Source: Artemisia argyi
Taxonomy: Eukaryota; Streptophyta; Magnoliopsida; Asterales; Asteraceae
NCBI GenBank assembly: GCA_030686995.1
Contig: CM060708.1
Span: 104,261,350-104,325,349, forward strand
Direction: 5' to 3'
Length of the DNA: 64,000 nt
In this document: in pieces, positions 12,101 through 24,100 of the stretch
Position numbering within the stretch: position 1 is the stretch's first letter
Layout: each line of letters begins with the position of its first letter
Translations under genes and position numbers: made by a program
Notes under the pieces: generated by a model
What the model saw: the letters and a program-made list of their open reading frames with translations, nothing else
Told to the model about the DNA's origin: nothing
The model's database searches: none

Positions 12101-12847
12101 AAATAAGTAGTTTTCAAAGCATTAAGCACTTCTTCAACTTATTTTTCTGTTTTTAAATTTTTCCTAGGTTTTATATAATATTTTAGAATTTCTCTAAAAT
12201 TTTCAGATTTTTCTGAGTTGTTTTGCTATTTTTCTTAGTTTATTTTAATTTTAATCAATTTTTAATTACTTTTATTATAGAAAAATCAAATAAAAATCAG
12301 AAAAAGCATAAAAAAATTCCAAAAAATTTTAGAAAATAGTTTTTAATTATTTTAGATTTTTCAAAATTAATTTTATATTTTTCTCACTTAATTTCCATTT
12401 TTTTTAATTTTTAATTAGTTAAATTAGTTTTTAATTCATAAAAATTAAATAAAAAGTCAAAAAATATTTTTGTTTTTCTCAAAATTTTCTTTTATCATTT
12501 TTAACTTAGGAAAATTATTTTCAAACCCGTAGGATTAGCCTAGCTTCAAATTCACTTTTTAATTCGCGCGTTTAAGTTTATTTTGCGTTTTTGATTCTAC
12601 GTTACGTTTTAGGTTCGGTAATTTGAATTACTTGCTTAATTGGTTAATTGTGCTTCATTTTCATATTCATTAGTGTAATTCTCATTAAATCACTTTTTCC
12701 CACTTTCACGACACTTTTCACGAACCGGGAATTTCAAATTCTATTCACACCTTCACACGGACTTCTCGGGATTTGTATTTCCTTCAAATCCTTTGGAGAA
12801 ATATAGATACTCTATACTATATACTATATTTGATTTCAAACCAATCA
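9192..12847 (+). repeat. Element V, 5' LTR (about 3.7 kb)
   Basis: The 3' end is fixed by CA at 12847 followed by a tRNA-Asp-type primer site. The 5' end is inferred from a terminal motif (tgtgtgtttattcacac) like those starting the LTRs of I and VI, and may be off by a few bases. The LTR has the 'agggactattttgaca' repeats (9430-9660), a TATA box at 10221 and AATAAGC-rich zones. The partner LTR lies outside the window. No coding sequence is seen. Confidence 0.75.
10221..10230 (+). promoter_or_regulatory. TATA box of LTR V
   Basis: CTATAAATAC within a GC-richer stretch, about 1 kb into the LTR. Transcription would be expected to start roughly 30 bp downstream (near 10255) and to read into gag. 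Confidence 0.6.
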
Positions 12848-12852
12848 AATTT

Positions 12853-12870
12853 TGGCACCGCTGCCGGGGA
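12853..12870 (+). other. Primer-binding site of element V (tRNA-Asp type)
   Basis: TGGCACCGCTGCCGGGGA lies 5 bp after the LTR end. It resembles the complement of the tRNA-Asp 3' terminus, as in elements I, II and VI. Confidence 0.85.
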
Positions 12871-13380
12871 AGGTTTGAAGTGAGTTTTGAATTTCGTTTT
12901 TAAAAAATCGTGTTTTGAAAACCTTCCTATATCTTGTATATATTTTCTATAAAAATATAAAAAGTAAAAAAAATCAAAAACACTTTTACTAAAGTGTTTT
13001 CGAAAATCCAAAAATAAAATAAACATCCTCACTCTCGAGGGAGTGTTGTAAACCATTCCGAAAAAATAACAAAAGAGATCATGAAATTATACGTATTCGG
13101 ATTACTTTATTACTACAATCAACTAAACGGGGAATACGGAGGTCTTGATATTACATTGCAGACTGAAGGGAGATCCATTCTTCTCTCCCGCTCCGCTGCG
13201 CGTAGTAATTAAGGAAACGGTTACGAATAACGTAACGGTTACAAAAAAAGATAATAAAAGTTTTGTATTTTGTTTTTCAATATTTAAAAAATGCCAAAAT
13301 AATTCTCAATCAAAAATACAAAAAGATTTTCCTTTTCTATTTTGATTTTTTTCATTTTTCATTTGTGATTTTTGTGGTGT
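12871..13380 (+). other. Leader of element V between primer site and gag
   Basis: AT-rich noncoding leader. A short GC-richer stretch (13170-13205) could form local structure, but I found no convincing hairpin or other signal. Confidence 0.5.
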
Positions 13381-14184
13381 ATGAACACCCGCTCATCTTC
13401 TAAACATCTTATTTATTCACTTTCAAATCCAGAAAGTTTATTTCATCACACACACCGAGTTCTTTTCCCAACCATTGAGGAAATGAACCAAAACGAACAA
13501 CACTTGGGACCCCCGCCGATGGGTGGTGCTCAAAACAACGAGATCCCTCCGATGTGACCCCAACCGGCTTACGATTTACGTCCGATGGAGGAACAACTCC
13601 AATCACCATTCAATGGTGTAAGGAGGGCCATCGTGATTCCCGATATCACTGCAAATCAATTCGAGATTAATCACGGGTTACTCAACATCATTACGAGTAT
13701 CTCATTTCACAGTTTAGAAATTGAAGATCCTTATGTTCACATAAGGAATTTCGCCGACAACACTGAAACTATAAAGTTAAATCAAGTTCCGTATGATTCG
13801 GTTAAAATGAAATTGTTTCCTTTCTCCCTCAAGGGAGCAGCCCGGACTTGGCTTGAAAAGGAACCACTGAACTCAATTCATACTTGGGATGATCTTGCAT
13901 CCAAGTTCGTGAATCATTTTTACCCTCTATAAAAAACATCTAATCTCCGAACTCAAATCTTTTGATTTTAGCAAGGTTTCGATGAATCGTTCAGCGAAGC
14001 TTGGGATAGATTTAAGGAGTTGTTGGAAAAATGTCCAAATCACGGGTTTTCACCTTTGCATCAGATTGATACTTTCTACAATGGGTTGAGTCTTGCCGAT
14101 CAAGACTCACTCAATTCTGCTACGGGTGGAAACTTGTTGACCCGAAACATTCAAGATGCTTTCACAATTATTGAGAATAAAGCT
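13381..14184 (+). pseudogene. gag: Gag of Athila-like element V, broken and cut by element III
   Basis: The frame opens with an ATG giving MNTRSSSK, like the MRTRSSR start of the gag in element I. It contains the retrotransposon-gag core 'GAARTWLEKEP' (about 13834-13866), then '[16 protein letters not shown]' and 'IDTFYNGL', each collinear with the gag of element I. An in-frame TGA at 13555 and further stops around 13930-13975 break the frame. The C-terminal part stops at 14184, where the LTR of III begins (target sequence AAGCT, 14180-14184). The rest of V should resume beyond the right end of the window. It would package genomic RNA; it is not functional here. Confidence 0.88.
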
Positions 14185-15283
14185 TGTGGAAAACTAGAAG
14201 GGGGGTTGAATAGTTTTACCGGTTTTTCGTTTAATTATCTGTTGAAACTTTTCATTTAATTAAAGATATGAACACAAAGACAATATATAACATGCAAGTA
14301 TAAAGAAAGAAACGATCAAACCACAACACGAGTATTTTTCGTGGTTCGGCTACAAGGACTCTTTTTCCTTGCCCTACATCCACGCCCCGAGTATCCAACT
14401 CGAGAGTTTCTTTCACTAGTCAACAAGCTCCTTTCACCGGCGGAGAAAACCTTACACGTCGCTTACACGATTACCGACACTAAGCTAGATGTCGAGTTCT
14501 TTTACAAGGGTACAATCACTCCCGTTAGTTCTTTTACAAGGGTACAACAACTCCCATCACACTATGTATTTTAAGGCCAAAAATACTAACCGATCACAAC
14601 TGAAAACACACAATCAAATGAAGTGTAAATTACACAAAGTCTACACGATGCTAAGCTAACAAGTCTTGCAACGTTGTGTTGAATACTTGTAACTTTATAT
14701 GAACTTGTGAACTTCTATGCTACAAAAGAAACTTCACATCATAATGAAATGTTAAGGGATTAGATGAATGATATGAATGTATGTGTGTGAAATATAATGA
14801 GAAGTGATAAAGCCGAAATGCAAACAAATGGCTTGGTATTTATAGCAAAACCTTCAGTAGGTCTAGCGGATACGGCGGAACCCTCAGATGGGTTCCGCCC
14901 GTGTACCTCCAGGGTTCCGCCAGGCTGACAGAAGGTTTTGCAATAAATCTTTCCAAACCAACCAAGGTCACATCAACTTATTTCTAGTCAAACACACATT
15001 GAATCAAAGTAGAAAGCTTCCAAAAATGTGTAAGAGCTTATGGTAAGTCAAACACACAAACTTACCATAAATGCATGCTGTGATGTTAACATTTTTCTAT
15101 TTTAAGAAATATAAAAAGTGTTGTGTTTTATATAAAATGTAAATGTAGCAAATGTCTAATTATGCAAGTCTTTAAACTAAAATTATGTTTTACTAGAAAC
15201 CAAAGTTTACACTTTGTCGTTAACAAAACTTAGCAAAGATCGTAAAATATAAATAACGTTTTTAGGCAATATTTGTATTAACA
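14185..15283 (-). repeat. Element III (Sirevirus-type Copia), 3' LTR
   Basis: It begins TGTGGAAAAC and ends GTATTAACA on the plus strand, and aligns along its length with 63089-64000. The outer flank is AAGCT (14180-14184), one side of the target duplication. The inner side abuts a polypurine tract (minus strand GGGGGAGAT). It carries a TATA box and CpG-rich inverted motifs upstream of it, as known for Sirevirus LTRs. Confidence 0.92.
14835..14921 (-). promoter_or_regulatory. U3 promoter module of element III: TATA plus GGCGGAACC inverted motifs
   Basis: Minus-strand TATA GCTATAAATACC lies at 14835-14846. About 30 bp upstream in element direction are GGCGGAACC (14874-14882), GGTTCCGCC (14891-14899) and GGTTCCGCC (14913-14921), with start-to-start spacings of 17 and 22 bp. 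The same arrangement stands in the right LTR (63778, 63795 with one mismatch, 63817). Confidence 0.75.
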
Positions 15284-15752
15284 ATCTCCCCCATTTTGTT
15301 GATGACAAAACATAAACTTTGTTTTTAAGTAACTCACAAAATTTTAGTGTTTAAGCTTAAAAAAAATGTTATATTAAACTTGTTTTACTTAAGTGATGAA
15401 AATCATTTTAAGTTGATAAGTTTATATATCATTCTCCCCCTTTTTGTCGAAACAAAAAGTAGAGTAGCGAAGCGGAACTATGCACTTGCTCCTCCTTGGT
15501 CGATACTCCCCCTAAAAGGAGTGCCAAGATGGGAAACATGGATTTTGAACCTACAAAAAAATGGTTAGTTGGTGATAATGACACATAAGCAAGCTTGTAG
15601 TTACCAAACCATATGAGAATATAAGCAACCACAATCACAAGTCATATATGAGCAACCAAAAATGCAAATAAAATGGTAGTAAAAGATGTCATTCCAAGTA
15701 AAATTTGACTTTAAAAAAGTCAAAGGACAAGAAATGAAAAATATCCCCCTAC
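15284..15752 (-). other. Multiple polypurine tracts of element III
   Basis: Four purine runs, read on the minus strand: 15284-15293 (GGGGGAGAT, adjacent to the LTR), 15431-15445 (AAAAAGGGGGAGAAT), 15504-15515 (TAGGGGGAGTAT) and 15741-15752 (GTAGGGGGATAT). Several PPTs upstream of the 3' LTR are a recognised trait of Sireviruses; the first is the likely plus-strand primer. Confidence 0.75.
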
Positions 15753-15835
15753 TTCTAAAAATAAAAAGAAAAGATGAAAAAAAAAAATAACTAAGAAATA
15801 AAAGAAAAATAACATCCTACTTCTATAAGTAGAAG

Positions 15836-16794
15836 TCATTCAAAACCTTTCCTAAGTGGGGCAAAAGGCCTCCAAAGTTGGTCAAGGATTGGTTTGGGTG
15901 GGAAAGAGCATCCAAACGCTCTATGATGTGTTGTATTGCAAAGTGGGTTTCATCTTTAAATTGGTGTAGCAACATCTTGATGCTTTCACCTATTTTGAGC
16001 ATTTGCTCACATTGTGAGCAAACATGGTGATGAGTGGGTGGAAACAGGTCATTTTATGATGGTGGTGGTGGTGGGTTGGTGCTGGTTTCTTGAGTGGCGG
16101 ATGGGTTTGGTATGGAGTCAAGCAAGGTTGTTTGAAATTCCATTGCATGATGGAGGTGATTTTCGACCATGTTTTGAATTTCCTCATAAGAGGGAAAGAA
16201 AGACTCAAAGGATTGGGGTTAAGAATGTGGTGGAGTTGGGTGATCATGGTTTTCAAAGTTAGGTTTTCCATATAGAGGACCATGGATGTCATTGAATATA
16301 GGGTGAAACAATAATGGTTTTGGGTGGTGGTACTCTTGTTGTGGTGGTTGGTTGTGGACAAAAGGCTCATTTTGGTCAAGCAATGGCCTTGGGTTTTGAT
16401 TTGTCAAAGGTGGTGGATTTGTTGATCTTGGTGGAAGATCATTGAGATCTTGGACAAAAGGATGTGGTGATGTTGGAGGAGACCCAAATAACTCCATTGG
16501 TTCAAGTTTAGGTAGTGTTGATGGTGATGGAGTTTTGGATGTTTGGATTGGTGCACTTGGTGGAGTTGGGTCAATGGGTGATTTTGTTGGTGGTGGAGTA
16601 GTGAGCTCATTAGGTCCTTTGGGTGATGGAGATGCAAGGTTTAGAAAATGTTCATTTTTGATGGGTGAGGAGAATTCATCCGAGGATGAGGAACTTAAGT
16701 TGATTGTGTGGTTTGACCAAAGTGGTTTGACACTTATGCGTGCGGTTCTCTGAACGAGTCGAGATGGTTGAGAGGTTATTGTTGACTTTGTCAT
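15836..16794 (-). pseudogene. ORF4 of element III: proline-rich protein downstream of the env-like ORF
   Basis: The ATG at 16794 opens a 191-codon frame rich in Pro, Ser, Thr and His. Downstream, another frame continues with a helical C-terminal part ('MLKIGESIKMLLHQFKDE', about 15960-16012), reaching a TGA at 15836. One in-frame stop and at least one frameshift separate these parts. The ORF lies 3' of pol and of ORF3, and a TATA-like box sits about 80 bp upstream. I do not recognise a catalytic domain. Comparable extra ORFs occur 3' of pol in Sireviruses and are often called env-like, but no signal peptide or membrane segment is visible. The gene is broken in this copy. Confidence 0.55.
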
Positions 16795-16871
16795 AGTTGA
16801 AATGGTTGATTAGAGGTTTAGAATCAAAGATTGTGATGGTGATGGTGTGATTTGAGGGTGTTCTAAGATGG

Positions 16872-16882
16872 TTAAATTTATA
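16872..16882 (-). promoter_or_regulatory. TATA-like box upstream of ORF4 in element III
   Basis: CTATAAATTTAA on the minus strand, about 80 bp before the ORF4 ATG, in sequence not otherwise coding. It could start a separate ORF4 transcript; this is inference. Confidence 0.4.
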
Positions 16883-17314
16883 GAGGTGAAGAAGTATGGG
16901 AAGGAGTGTTTGGATTTGATGTTTAACCATACAAGTATGGAGGTTGCTAATGATTTGGAAGATTAATGAGGGTTGTCAAATCATTGGAAGTCAATCCAAT
17001 AAAAATGGTGAAAGAAGAAGACAAATATTTGCACTAAATGCTTAGTGGTTTTGGCAAATTGGTTGAAGGTATATGTTTCACGGATTGCAAGGAACCTTTG
17101 GAAGGGTTCCTTCCTTTATGGGTGAAGGTTCCTTGAGGTGGTTATGGTTAAGTTTGAAATTTGGTGGGAAATGGTTTTTTATGAGTTCTAGAGGATGAGA
17201 AAGACCCTAATGTGCTTAACAAATAGTAGGGAATGGATTTCTATCTAAAAGGATGATTTGTGTTGAGTGGAAGTTGAAATGTCGAGAAAGAAATTTTTTT
17301 TTTGCAGGTCTACT

Positions 17315-17439
17315 GGTGGAACCCTGGGGATACACAGGCGGAACCCTCCTCAGGGTTCCGTCTGATCCGTTGGGCAAATTCTGGAATTCCAAAAAAATAC
17401 ACTGGCGGAACCCATTTTAGGGTGCCGCCAGTTCCGCCA
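17315..17439 (-). promoter_or_regulatory. GGCGGAACC motif cluster between ORF3 and ORF4 of element III
   Basis: Copies: GGTGGAACC 17315, GGCGGAACC 17338, GGTTCCGTC 17354, GGCGGAACC 17404, GGTGCCGCC 17421, GTTCCGCC 17431. The upstream words 'aggtctac' and 'gatac' also match the U3 module of the same element (14862-14882). It lies outside any ORF. Confidence 0.6.
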
Positions 17440-17801
17440 AGACTGAAAAATGAGGCAGTCCACGTTTTTGACCCGCGAGACGATTTTCAAATTTTTCGAA
17501 AATTCCTAAAAGCAAAAATACAATTTATATTTGGTTAGGAAATGCAAAAATTGGACATGTAAACACGCATACCATTGGACTTTGACCGGGGGCTAGCGAA
17601 TTTCACTATACTTAGTGAAATTTTCATACATTTGAAATTTTGACAACATGCCAAATGTTGTCGTCCTACATCATAGTTAGTTAATAAATGTTCCAAATTG
17701 TACAAAATATCCTACCAACACACAAATTCATGACAAACATTGTTTAAACGACCAAATTGTTCAAATGGCACCTTGTGCCAAACACTCCTACACACCCGCT
17801 C

Positions 17802-18341
17802 TCATTGACGGTCAATCTTCTTCTTGAGCTTTCCAAGGAATCTCTCGAGATTTTTGAACATCCCCTTTGTTTGCTTGCACTCTGCCTACTCATTTGGAAT
17901 ATCCAGAAGTTGGGAAAGGTATTCTAGAGGTGGGAGCCAAGAGTTGGGCAAAGTCTCATCTTCACTCATTGAGGATGATGATAAGGAGGTAAGAGGATGA
18001 GGACGTTTTCCTTGGGCTTTGTTGACTCTCCTATCACTTAGTGGGACAAAAGTGTGTGGAATGAGAGAGTAGTCTAGGCGAAGACCTCTAGGAGTTGGTG
18101 GAATGGGAGAGATGAACCTAAAGAGACGGGTCAAGAGCATTCCGTACGGCATAGCCGTTGTGCCTTGCACGGGAATGTCGGCCATTCTCTTGGCCATGTA
18201 GTAGGAAAGGTTGAAGGGTTACCTAACGGACAAGGAGTATAGCATGTAGCAAAGGCAAACATTGATATGATCCCGGTTTCCTATGGTTCTAATGACATTG
18301 GCTCTAAGTAGTTCTTCCCATTTCTTGAATTGGGGATTAAG
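17802..18341 (-). pseudogene. ORF3 (env-like) of element III, C-terminal part, left of the element IV insertion
   Basis: This is the continuation of the frame starting at 30633 on the far side of element IV. It includes the family-typical stretches 'FNLSYYMAKRM' and 'MPYGMLLTRLFRF' (near 18110-18215). It then has a basic Ser/Pro-rich tail with one in-frame stop (about 17890) and ends at TGA 17802. Proteins with these motifs are frequent in Asteraceae Copia elements, where they follow pol. They are usually labelled env-like or retrotransposon protein, and their function is unknown. An in-frame stop also lies just upstream of 'FNLSYY' (near 18220). It is inactivated by IV. Confidence 0.75.
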
Positions 18342-18674
18342 TGTAGGACCGTAGAACAACCTATATCACTTGTGAATCATGCCTAAATATATAGAGAGAA
18401 AGTAAGTAGATAGAGAGTGGGAGGGAACTCCTAGTGTGTGAAAATAATAACCTTGATATTACTAAGAGCACCAACCTCAAAATGAGGTATTACAAGAGTA
18501 TTTATAGTGGTTGTCTAGGGCTTCACATATCTTTGAAACTATTACATAACTAGCCCTTAGACTTTATAAAATCATGAAAACTAAACATAAACTTCATCAT
18601 AATGATATTCTAAAGCAACCTATTACATAATATTAATGACCGACACTTTCTATAAATAAAATATGATCCTAACA
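18342..18674 (-). repeat. Element IV (Copia), 3' LTR
   Basis: 333 bp, TGTAGGACC to CCTAACA on the plus strand, matching 29724-30058 with roughly ten differences by eye. The target duplication TTAAG occurs at 18337-18341 and 30059-30063. A minus-strand TATA (CTATAAATAC) lies at about 18497-18506. Confidence 0.96.
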
Positions 18675-21185
18675 ATCTCCCCCTAAGTGTTGGTCATTGA
18701 AGGTTGCGCGACGTCATCATCTTTGTATTTAAACTTTAACATTCATAGCTCTTGACGTCTTTAAGAATCATTTAGATGAATCATAGTTCCAGTTCGTCAT
18801 GCTTCATTGTTGTTGAAATGATCAAATGATGTCATCTGCCTTTCGTCACTTCTGTGTTTGTGGTGGTTATGCGCCTTTTCAACATGCTCATACGTCTTTA
18901 GTCTTTGTCAAACATACATTTGTTGTTTCCGTTCTTTTACTTTGATCTTTGTCACTTTACTTTGTAGATTCTTCTTTTTGGCGTAGAATCTTTCTTTGAC
19001 TGTTGCTATCCTTTGATCTTTGTGAGAACTTTCCTTTGACTTTGTGATGCATGTATGAGAATGTGGAATCCATCGCCATGGAGATGATATATAGCTGCAG
19101 GTAAACAGTTAGCAATAAATCAACCGGTACTTACAGATAAGGAATTAGAGATCGTCAACAGCAAAGTGTAAAGACTCCTTCTAACCCTTACCATGGTCGT
19201 TCCCATTTTGGATACTCCCGAGGGAGCTTACGAGACCTACTAAGTAGCTCAACGAATGGGTGAGTCGCTGGGGATCACTCCACAACTGTAGACAGTTTGA
19301 AACCACCGCGAACACTAAGCGTAACCCATAAAGAATTACCGAATTGACCTGCTGTCAGGGCTGCTTGATGTTGACCCTGGCAGGAGTTTCCGTTCAATCA
19401 TTGAGAAAAAAAATACATAAGTAAATCCTCTCATAAACATTCTCGACAGATTGCTAAGATCTGCGTAGGACTCTAAAGCTTACATCTGGCGTCCTTAATG
19501 TTGAACAACCAGTGTAGAGATATCATGTGTTCCTATGAGATCTTTTGATGAATCTCGGGGCTCTAGACTCGATAAGTGCACATTAGGTTTCCTATGCAGA
19601 GATTAGGGAGAGGTCTCCTGCTTCAATATCAACCATCTCTAAGAGACATGTCGATAGGTTACACCGGTTTCCCATGAGAATGAAACAAGCTCTTTTAAGA
19701 GAACTTGAGTGGCTAGAAGGTTAAGTGCAGTGCGTCACTGGGTCCATGACGTCTTTATCTTCAATACCGGTTTCAACTTCGTAACAACCAGTAGCATACG
19801 AATTGAACCCGGTGTTTGCCCTAAGGTTGAACATATGGAGGGCTATTTCTTTTCACCCTTTTTCATAACTTTTCTTTTTAATTCTTCAACCCCTTCTTTC
19901 TCCTTTCTCATTTTCTCCTTTTTTTTTCAATCATACCTAAGGACTTCTAATTCTAATCTATTGGAATTGTCCTTGGGTAGATCCCTCCGGCTATGACGGA
20001 TCATAGGACGGTTTTCCATAACCTTAGTCACCTTATAACACCATGACTATCCTATTATTGCCATGAAACCATTTATGAAAATCTCTCAAAGTGTTTATGA
20101 ATATAAATACATTTTTGTTAACACTTTGAGAGTTTTTTTTCTTTAGAAGGACTCCCCCTTCACATGTGCTCATCGATTTTTTAAGAAATTTGCACATGCG
20201 TGAGGAGTTTGCAGTTTTTGAATTGATCCACTTTCAGTGAACATGACCGATTCGAGACATGCTTACATCACTAGTTAGACTAGCTTGAAATTATTACCCG
20301 TCCTGGTCAAGTCCAAAGAAAGTCTCTCGATACGGTACATTCTACTCAGAGAAGTCCTATTCGAGACACGCTTACATCACTAGTTAGACTACTTGAAATT
20401 ATTACCCGTCCAGGACAAGTCTTTTCGATTACGGACATTTTAAGCTTCGTCAATTCATTGGTACTATCTGAGTCGAGCTCTTCTGAGATTCAGTCACAAA
20501 CATTAAACATCTTTGATCACATTTTAATCATGTCTTCTCCCCCTCAAAAATAGCATATCATGATATTTTTGATATCAACTGATTAAGAAAAAGCTTTTTG
20601 GAGAGAAAGACAGATTTCATTTTGCATGAATTTGGAACAATTTTGTTTTTGTACTCCCTCTTAATGATAGCACATTTGAAAATCAATTAAGGGTTTTGAG
20701 GGAGTTATCTTAAGCACTCATTTGAAAGATTTTGAGAAATCTTTTGACCAATCTTGAAAAAGTGCTCAAGAATTCTGTTTTAAAACTTGTTTTTGTTTGA
20801 AGACTTTTCGTTTGTTTAGACTCGAATTTTTTGAAAAAGATTTCGTCCTTGAAAATACGAGTCCTTGATTTGAAAATAATCAGAAGTCATCATTCGGGTC
20901 CGGGTTTCGTACTGAAGTATACGAAAGCCATTGTGAAGAAACTTTTGAGAAACGACATGTTTTAGAAAAACATTTTAAAGAACTCCCGTTCAAGCACCTG
21001 TACATGTCGGTATTATTGTTGAATGACATTTTTAGAAACGTACAGAATATTGATTTACACGAGAGACATGTCGTGAGAAGAATATTTTTGGATTTTTTGG
21101 TTTTATATTGTTTTTGTATTTTTTGAAATTTTATATTTTTGTATTTTGTTTTTGTTGGTTTTTCAAATTTTGTATTTTGTTTTTT
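18675..21185 (-). other. 3' noncoding region of element IV with several purine tracts
   Basis: About 2.5 kb between the end of pol and the 3' LTR. PPT-like runs on the minus strand lie at 18675-18686 (TTAGGGGGAGAT, next to the LTR), 20149-20160 (AAGGGGGAGT) and 20535-20545 (GAGGGGGAGAA). A roughly 62-bp sequence is directly repeated at about 20250 and 20359. No ORF here looks real: the longest, on the opposite strand at 19709-19996, has no family features. Confidence 0.7.
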
Positions 21186-24100
21186 TTAAAAATATATACA
21201 GCGAAGCGATTTTGAAAATATTTTACAAGAAGATTTGAGAAGACGTTCTAGCTCCTCAGGAGTTAGGCTTCGCATGCCAATTCGTTGAACTAAATAGTCA
21301 AACCGTTCTTTTGGAAGGGCTTTAGTAAATAGATCGGCGAGTTGGTTATCAGTCTTAACGAAAAATAATTCAACAATACCCTCTTCCACGTGTTCTTTGA
21401 TGAAATGGTAGCGGACTTTGATATGCTTCATCTTAGAGTGATGTACGGGATTGCACGAGATGGCTATGGCACTTTTTGAGTCACAATACATAAGTATTTT
21501 GCCAAAAGTAAAGTCATAATCTGTGAGCTGTGTCCGCATCCAAAAAACTTAGGCACAACACGCATATAGAGACACATACTCGCCTTCGGCGGTTGATAGC
21601 GCAGTATAATCCTGTTTCTTTGACGACCAGCTTACAAGCTTTTCATCCAAAAATTGTGCTCCACCTGATGTACTTTTTGCTGTAACTTGATCTCCTGCAC
21701 GGTTGGCATCTGAAAAGGCTGTTAGATTATTTCCCGAATCCTTCGGATACCAAAGTCCCACGTTAATGATGCTTCGTAGGTACCGAAAGATCCATTTAAC
21801 CTCTTTAAGGTAAAGTTCAGTAGGCTTTGCCTGAAACCGTGCTAATAAACAAACAACAAATTGAATATCGGGTCGACTAGCAGTTAGGTAAATGAGAGAA
21901 CCGATCATGCTCCGATATTTCTTCGGATCGATGGGTTTCCCAAACAAATCAGCACCTATTTTTGGTGAAGTGACCATTGGTGTACCAACATAATCACAGT
22001 TTTCCATTCCATGTTTTTTCAAAATCTCTAATGTATATTTAGCTTGATTGATAAAAATACCACGAGGGGATTGATGTATTTGTAAACCAAGAAAGAATTT
22101 TAGTTCCCTCATCATGGACATTTCAAATTTTCTTTTCATGAGAGTTTCAAAATGTTTTGAATGGTTAGGATTGGTTGATCCAAAAATTATGTCGTCCACG
22201 TAAATTTGAACGATCAAAATTTCATCTTTGAATTTTTTGATAAACAAGGTGTCATCAACCGTTCCTTTGGTGAAATTGTTTTTTAGCAAGAAGGATGATA
22301 GTTCGTCATACCACGCTCTTGGAGCTTGTTTTAAACCATAAATGGCTTTCTTAAGCTTGTAGACGTAGTCTGGAAGATCTTTGTCGATGAATCCCTCTGG
22401 CTGACTCACATACACTTCTTCTTTCGGAGTTCCATTCAAGAAAGCGGTCTTAATGTCCATCTGATAGACTGTGATGTTTTTGTGAGCTGCATAGGCTAAG
22501 AAAATCCGGACTACTTCAAGTCTAGCTACAGGAGCGAATGATTCTTCGAAATCTATCCCTTCTTCTTGTGGATATCCTTTAGCCACGAGACGAGCTTTGT
22601 TACGAATTACATTCATTTCCTCATCTAGTTTGTTCTTCCACAACCACTTGAGATCAAGAACTCGTTTATCAAGTGGTCGTTCAACAAGTTCCCAACTATC
22701 ATGTAACTGGTATTGAAGAATTTCCTTCTGCATCGCTTCAATCCATGTGTATTCTGCCATTCCTTCCCGAATGTTCTTAGGTTCTTTGAGGCTGATTGAG
22801 CAAATGTAAATGCATAATTCGAGATCGGTGGCAAGTTGTCTCCTCGTCTGAACTGGCTTTGAAGGTTCACCAATAACTTGTTCTATTGGATGGTCTTTTG
22901 TCCATTGAAACGTAGAAGGGTACCTTGGGTTGTACGAATGTATGTTAGATGGTTCTTGTAACCTTGAAGAAGATTCAGCAGAGTCTGTTGCAAATGGGTT
23001 TTTAAATATTTCTTCTTCTTTTAACTCAACATCGTTTGAATTATTTGTTGGTTCTTCTTGAAAAATTGTGTTTTGGTTTTGCTCATCAACTCTTGGTAGA
23101 ACAATTTCAATAACTGGAGTTACTGGAGTAGATGTTGATGATGCTGAGGGAGTTGGTGCTTCTGCTTCGATTATTGTAGATGCATCTTGTGATGGTGGTG
23201 GTTGATGGTTTTGAGCGGGTGCAGCGGAATGTTGTTGAGATGCATTAGTCGAAGTTCCACCATAATATTCATCAAACATTAACTCGAAGAAATTTTCCAG
23301 TTCTTGTTCTGAAGGTTTTTCAGCGTTTGTTGACTAAGCTCCTTGAGGCATGAGTCCTGAACTGATGTGGCCAGAAGTCTGCTGGTTTGGTGCGGGTCCT
23401 AATCCGTTATGATTAGAAGCCATCGGATTAAGCGTGGGTTCTAGAGCGAGTCTCTCAAAAGCCATTTGTGAAATCTCATCAAACTTCACATTCATCGTCT
23501 CCATTATCCTTTTTGTTCTTTTATTGTACACCCTGAATGCCCTCGAGTTTTCTGAATATCCAATGAAGATTCCAATATCACCCTTAGCTTTCAACTTTCC
23601 TAGATCTTCTCTGTCGTTCGTCGGAAAGAACAAAGCGCCAAACACGTGAAGATAAGAGATATCAGGTTTCTGGTTGTTCACAAGCTCATATGGGGTTTTA
23701 TTGAATCTTGGATGGATTAGGGATCTGTTTTGAGTGAAACAAGCACTGGCAACAACATCAGCCCATAGGAATAGTGGTGTACTAGAATAAATTAGCATGG
23801 TGTGAGCAGCTTCCACAAGAGTTCGGTTTCTTCTTTCAACTACCCCATTCTGCTGTGGAGTTCTAACAACTGATGTTTGGTGAGTGATTCCAACATCTTC
23901 AAAATAGGTTCTTAACTCCTGATTTGTGAATTCTGTGCCATTATCTGTTCTTACAATCCTTACTGGAGCTTGAAGTAGAACTTGAATACGCTTCAGAAAG
24001 GTGATGATGATGCATGGTGATTCGTCTTTTGATCTCAAAAACTTTACCCATGTATATCTTGAATAATCATCAACGATAATAAGAATTTACTTTTTCCCAT

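Noticed and set aside
13372..13557. Separate small gene upstream of gag in element V
   Set aside because: It is the N-terminus of the same gag, separated only by an in-frame TGA.
16014..16753. Glycine/valine-rich plus-strand frames
   Set aside because: Complement of the proline- and histidine-rich ORF4 of element III.
19709..19996. 95-codon plus-strand frame in the 3' region of element IV
   Set aside because: No family features; it sits in noncoding retroelement sequence and is Phe/Ser-rich from a T-rich tract.
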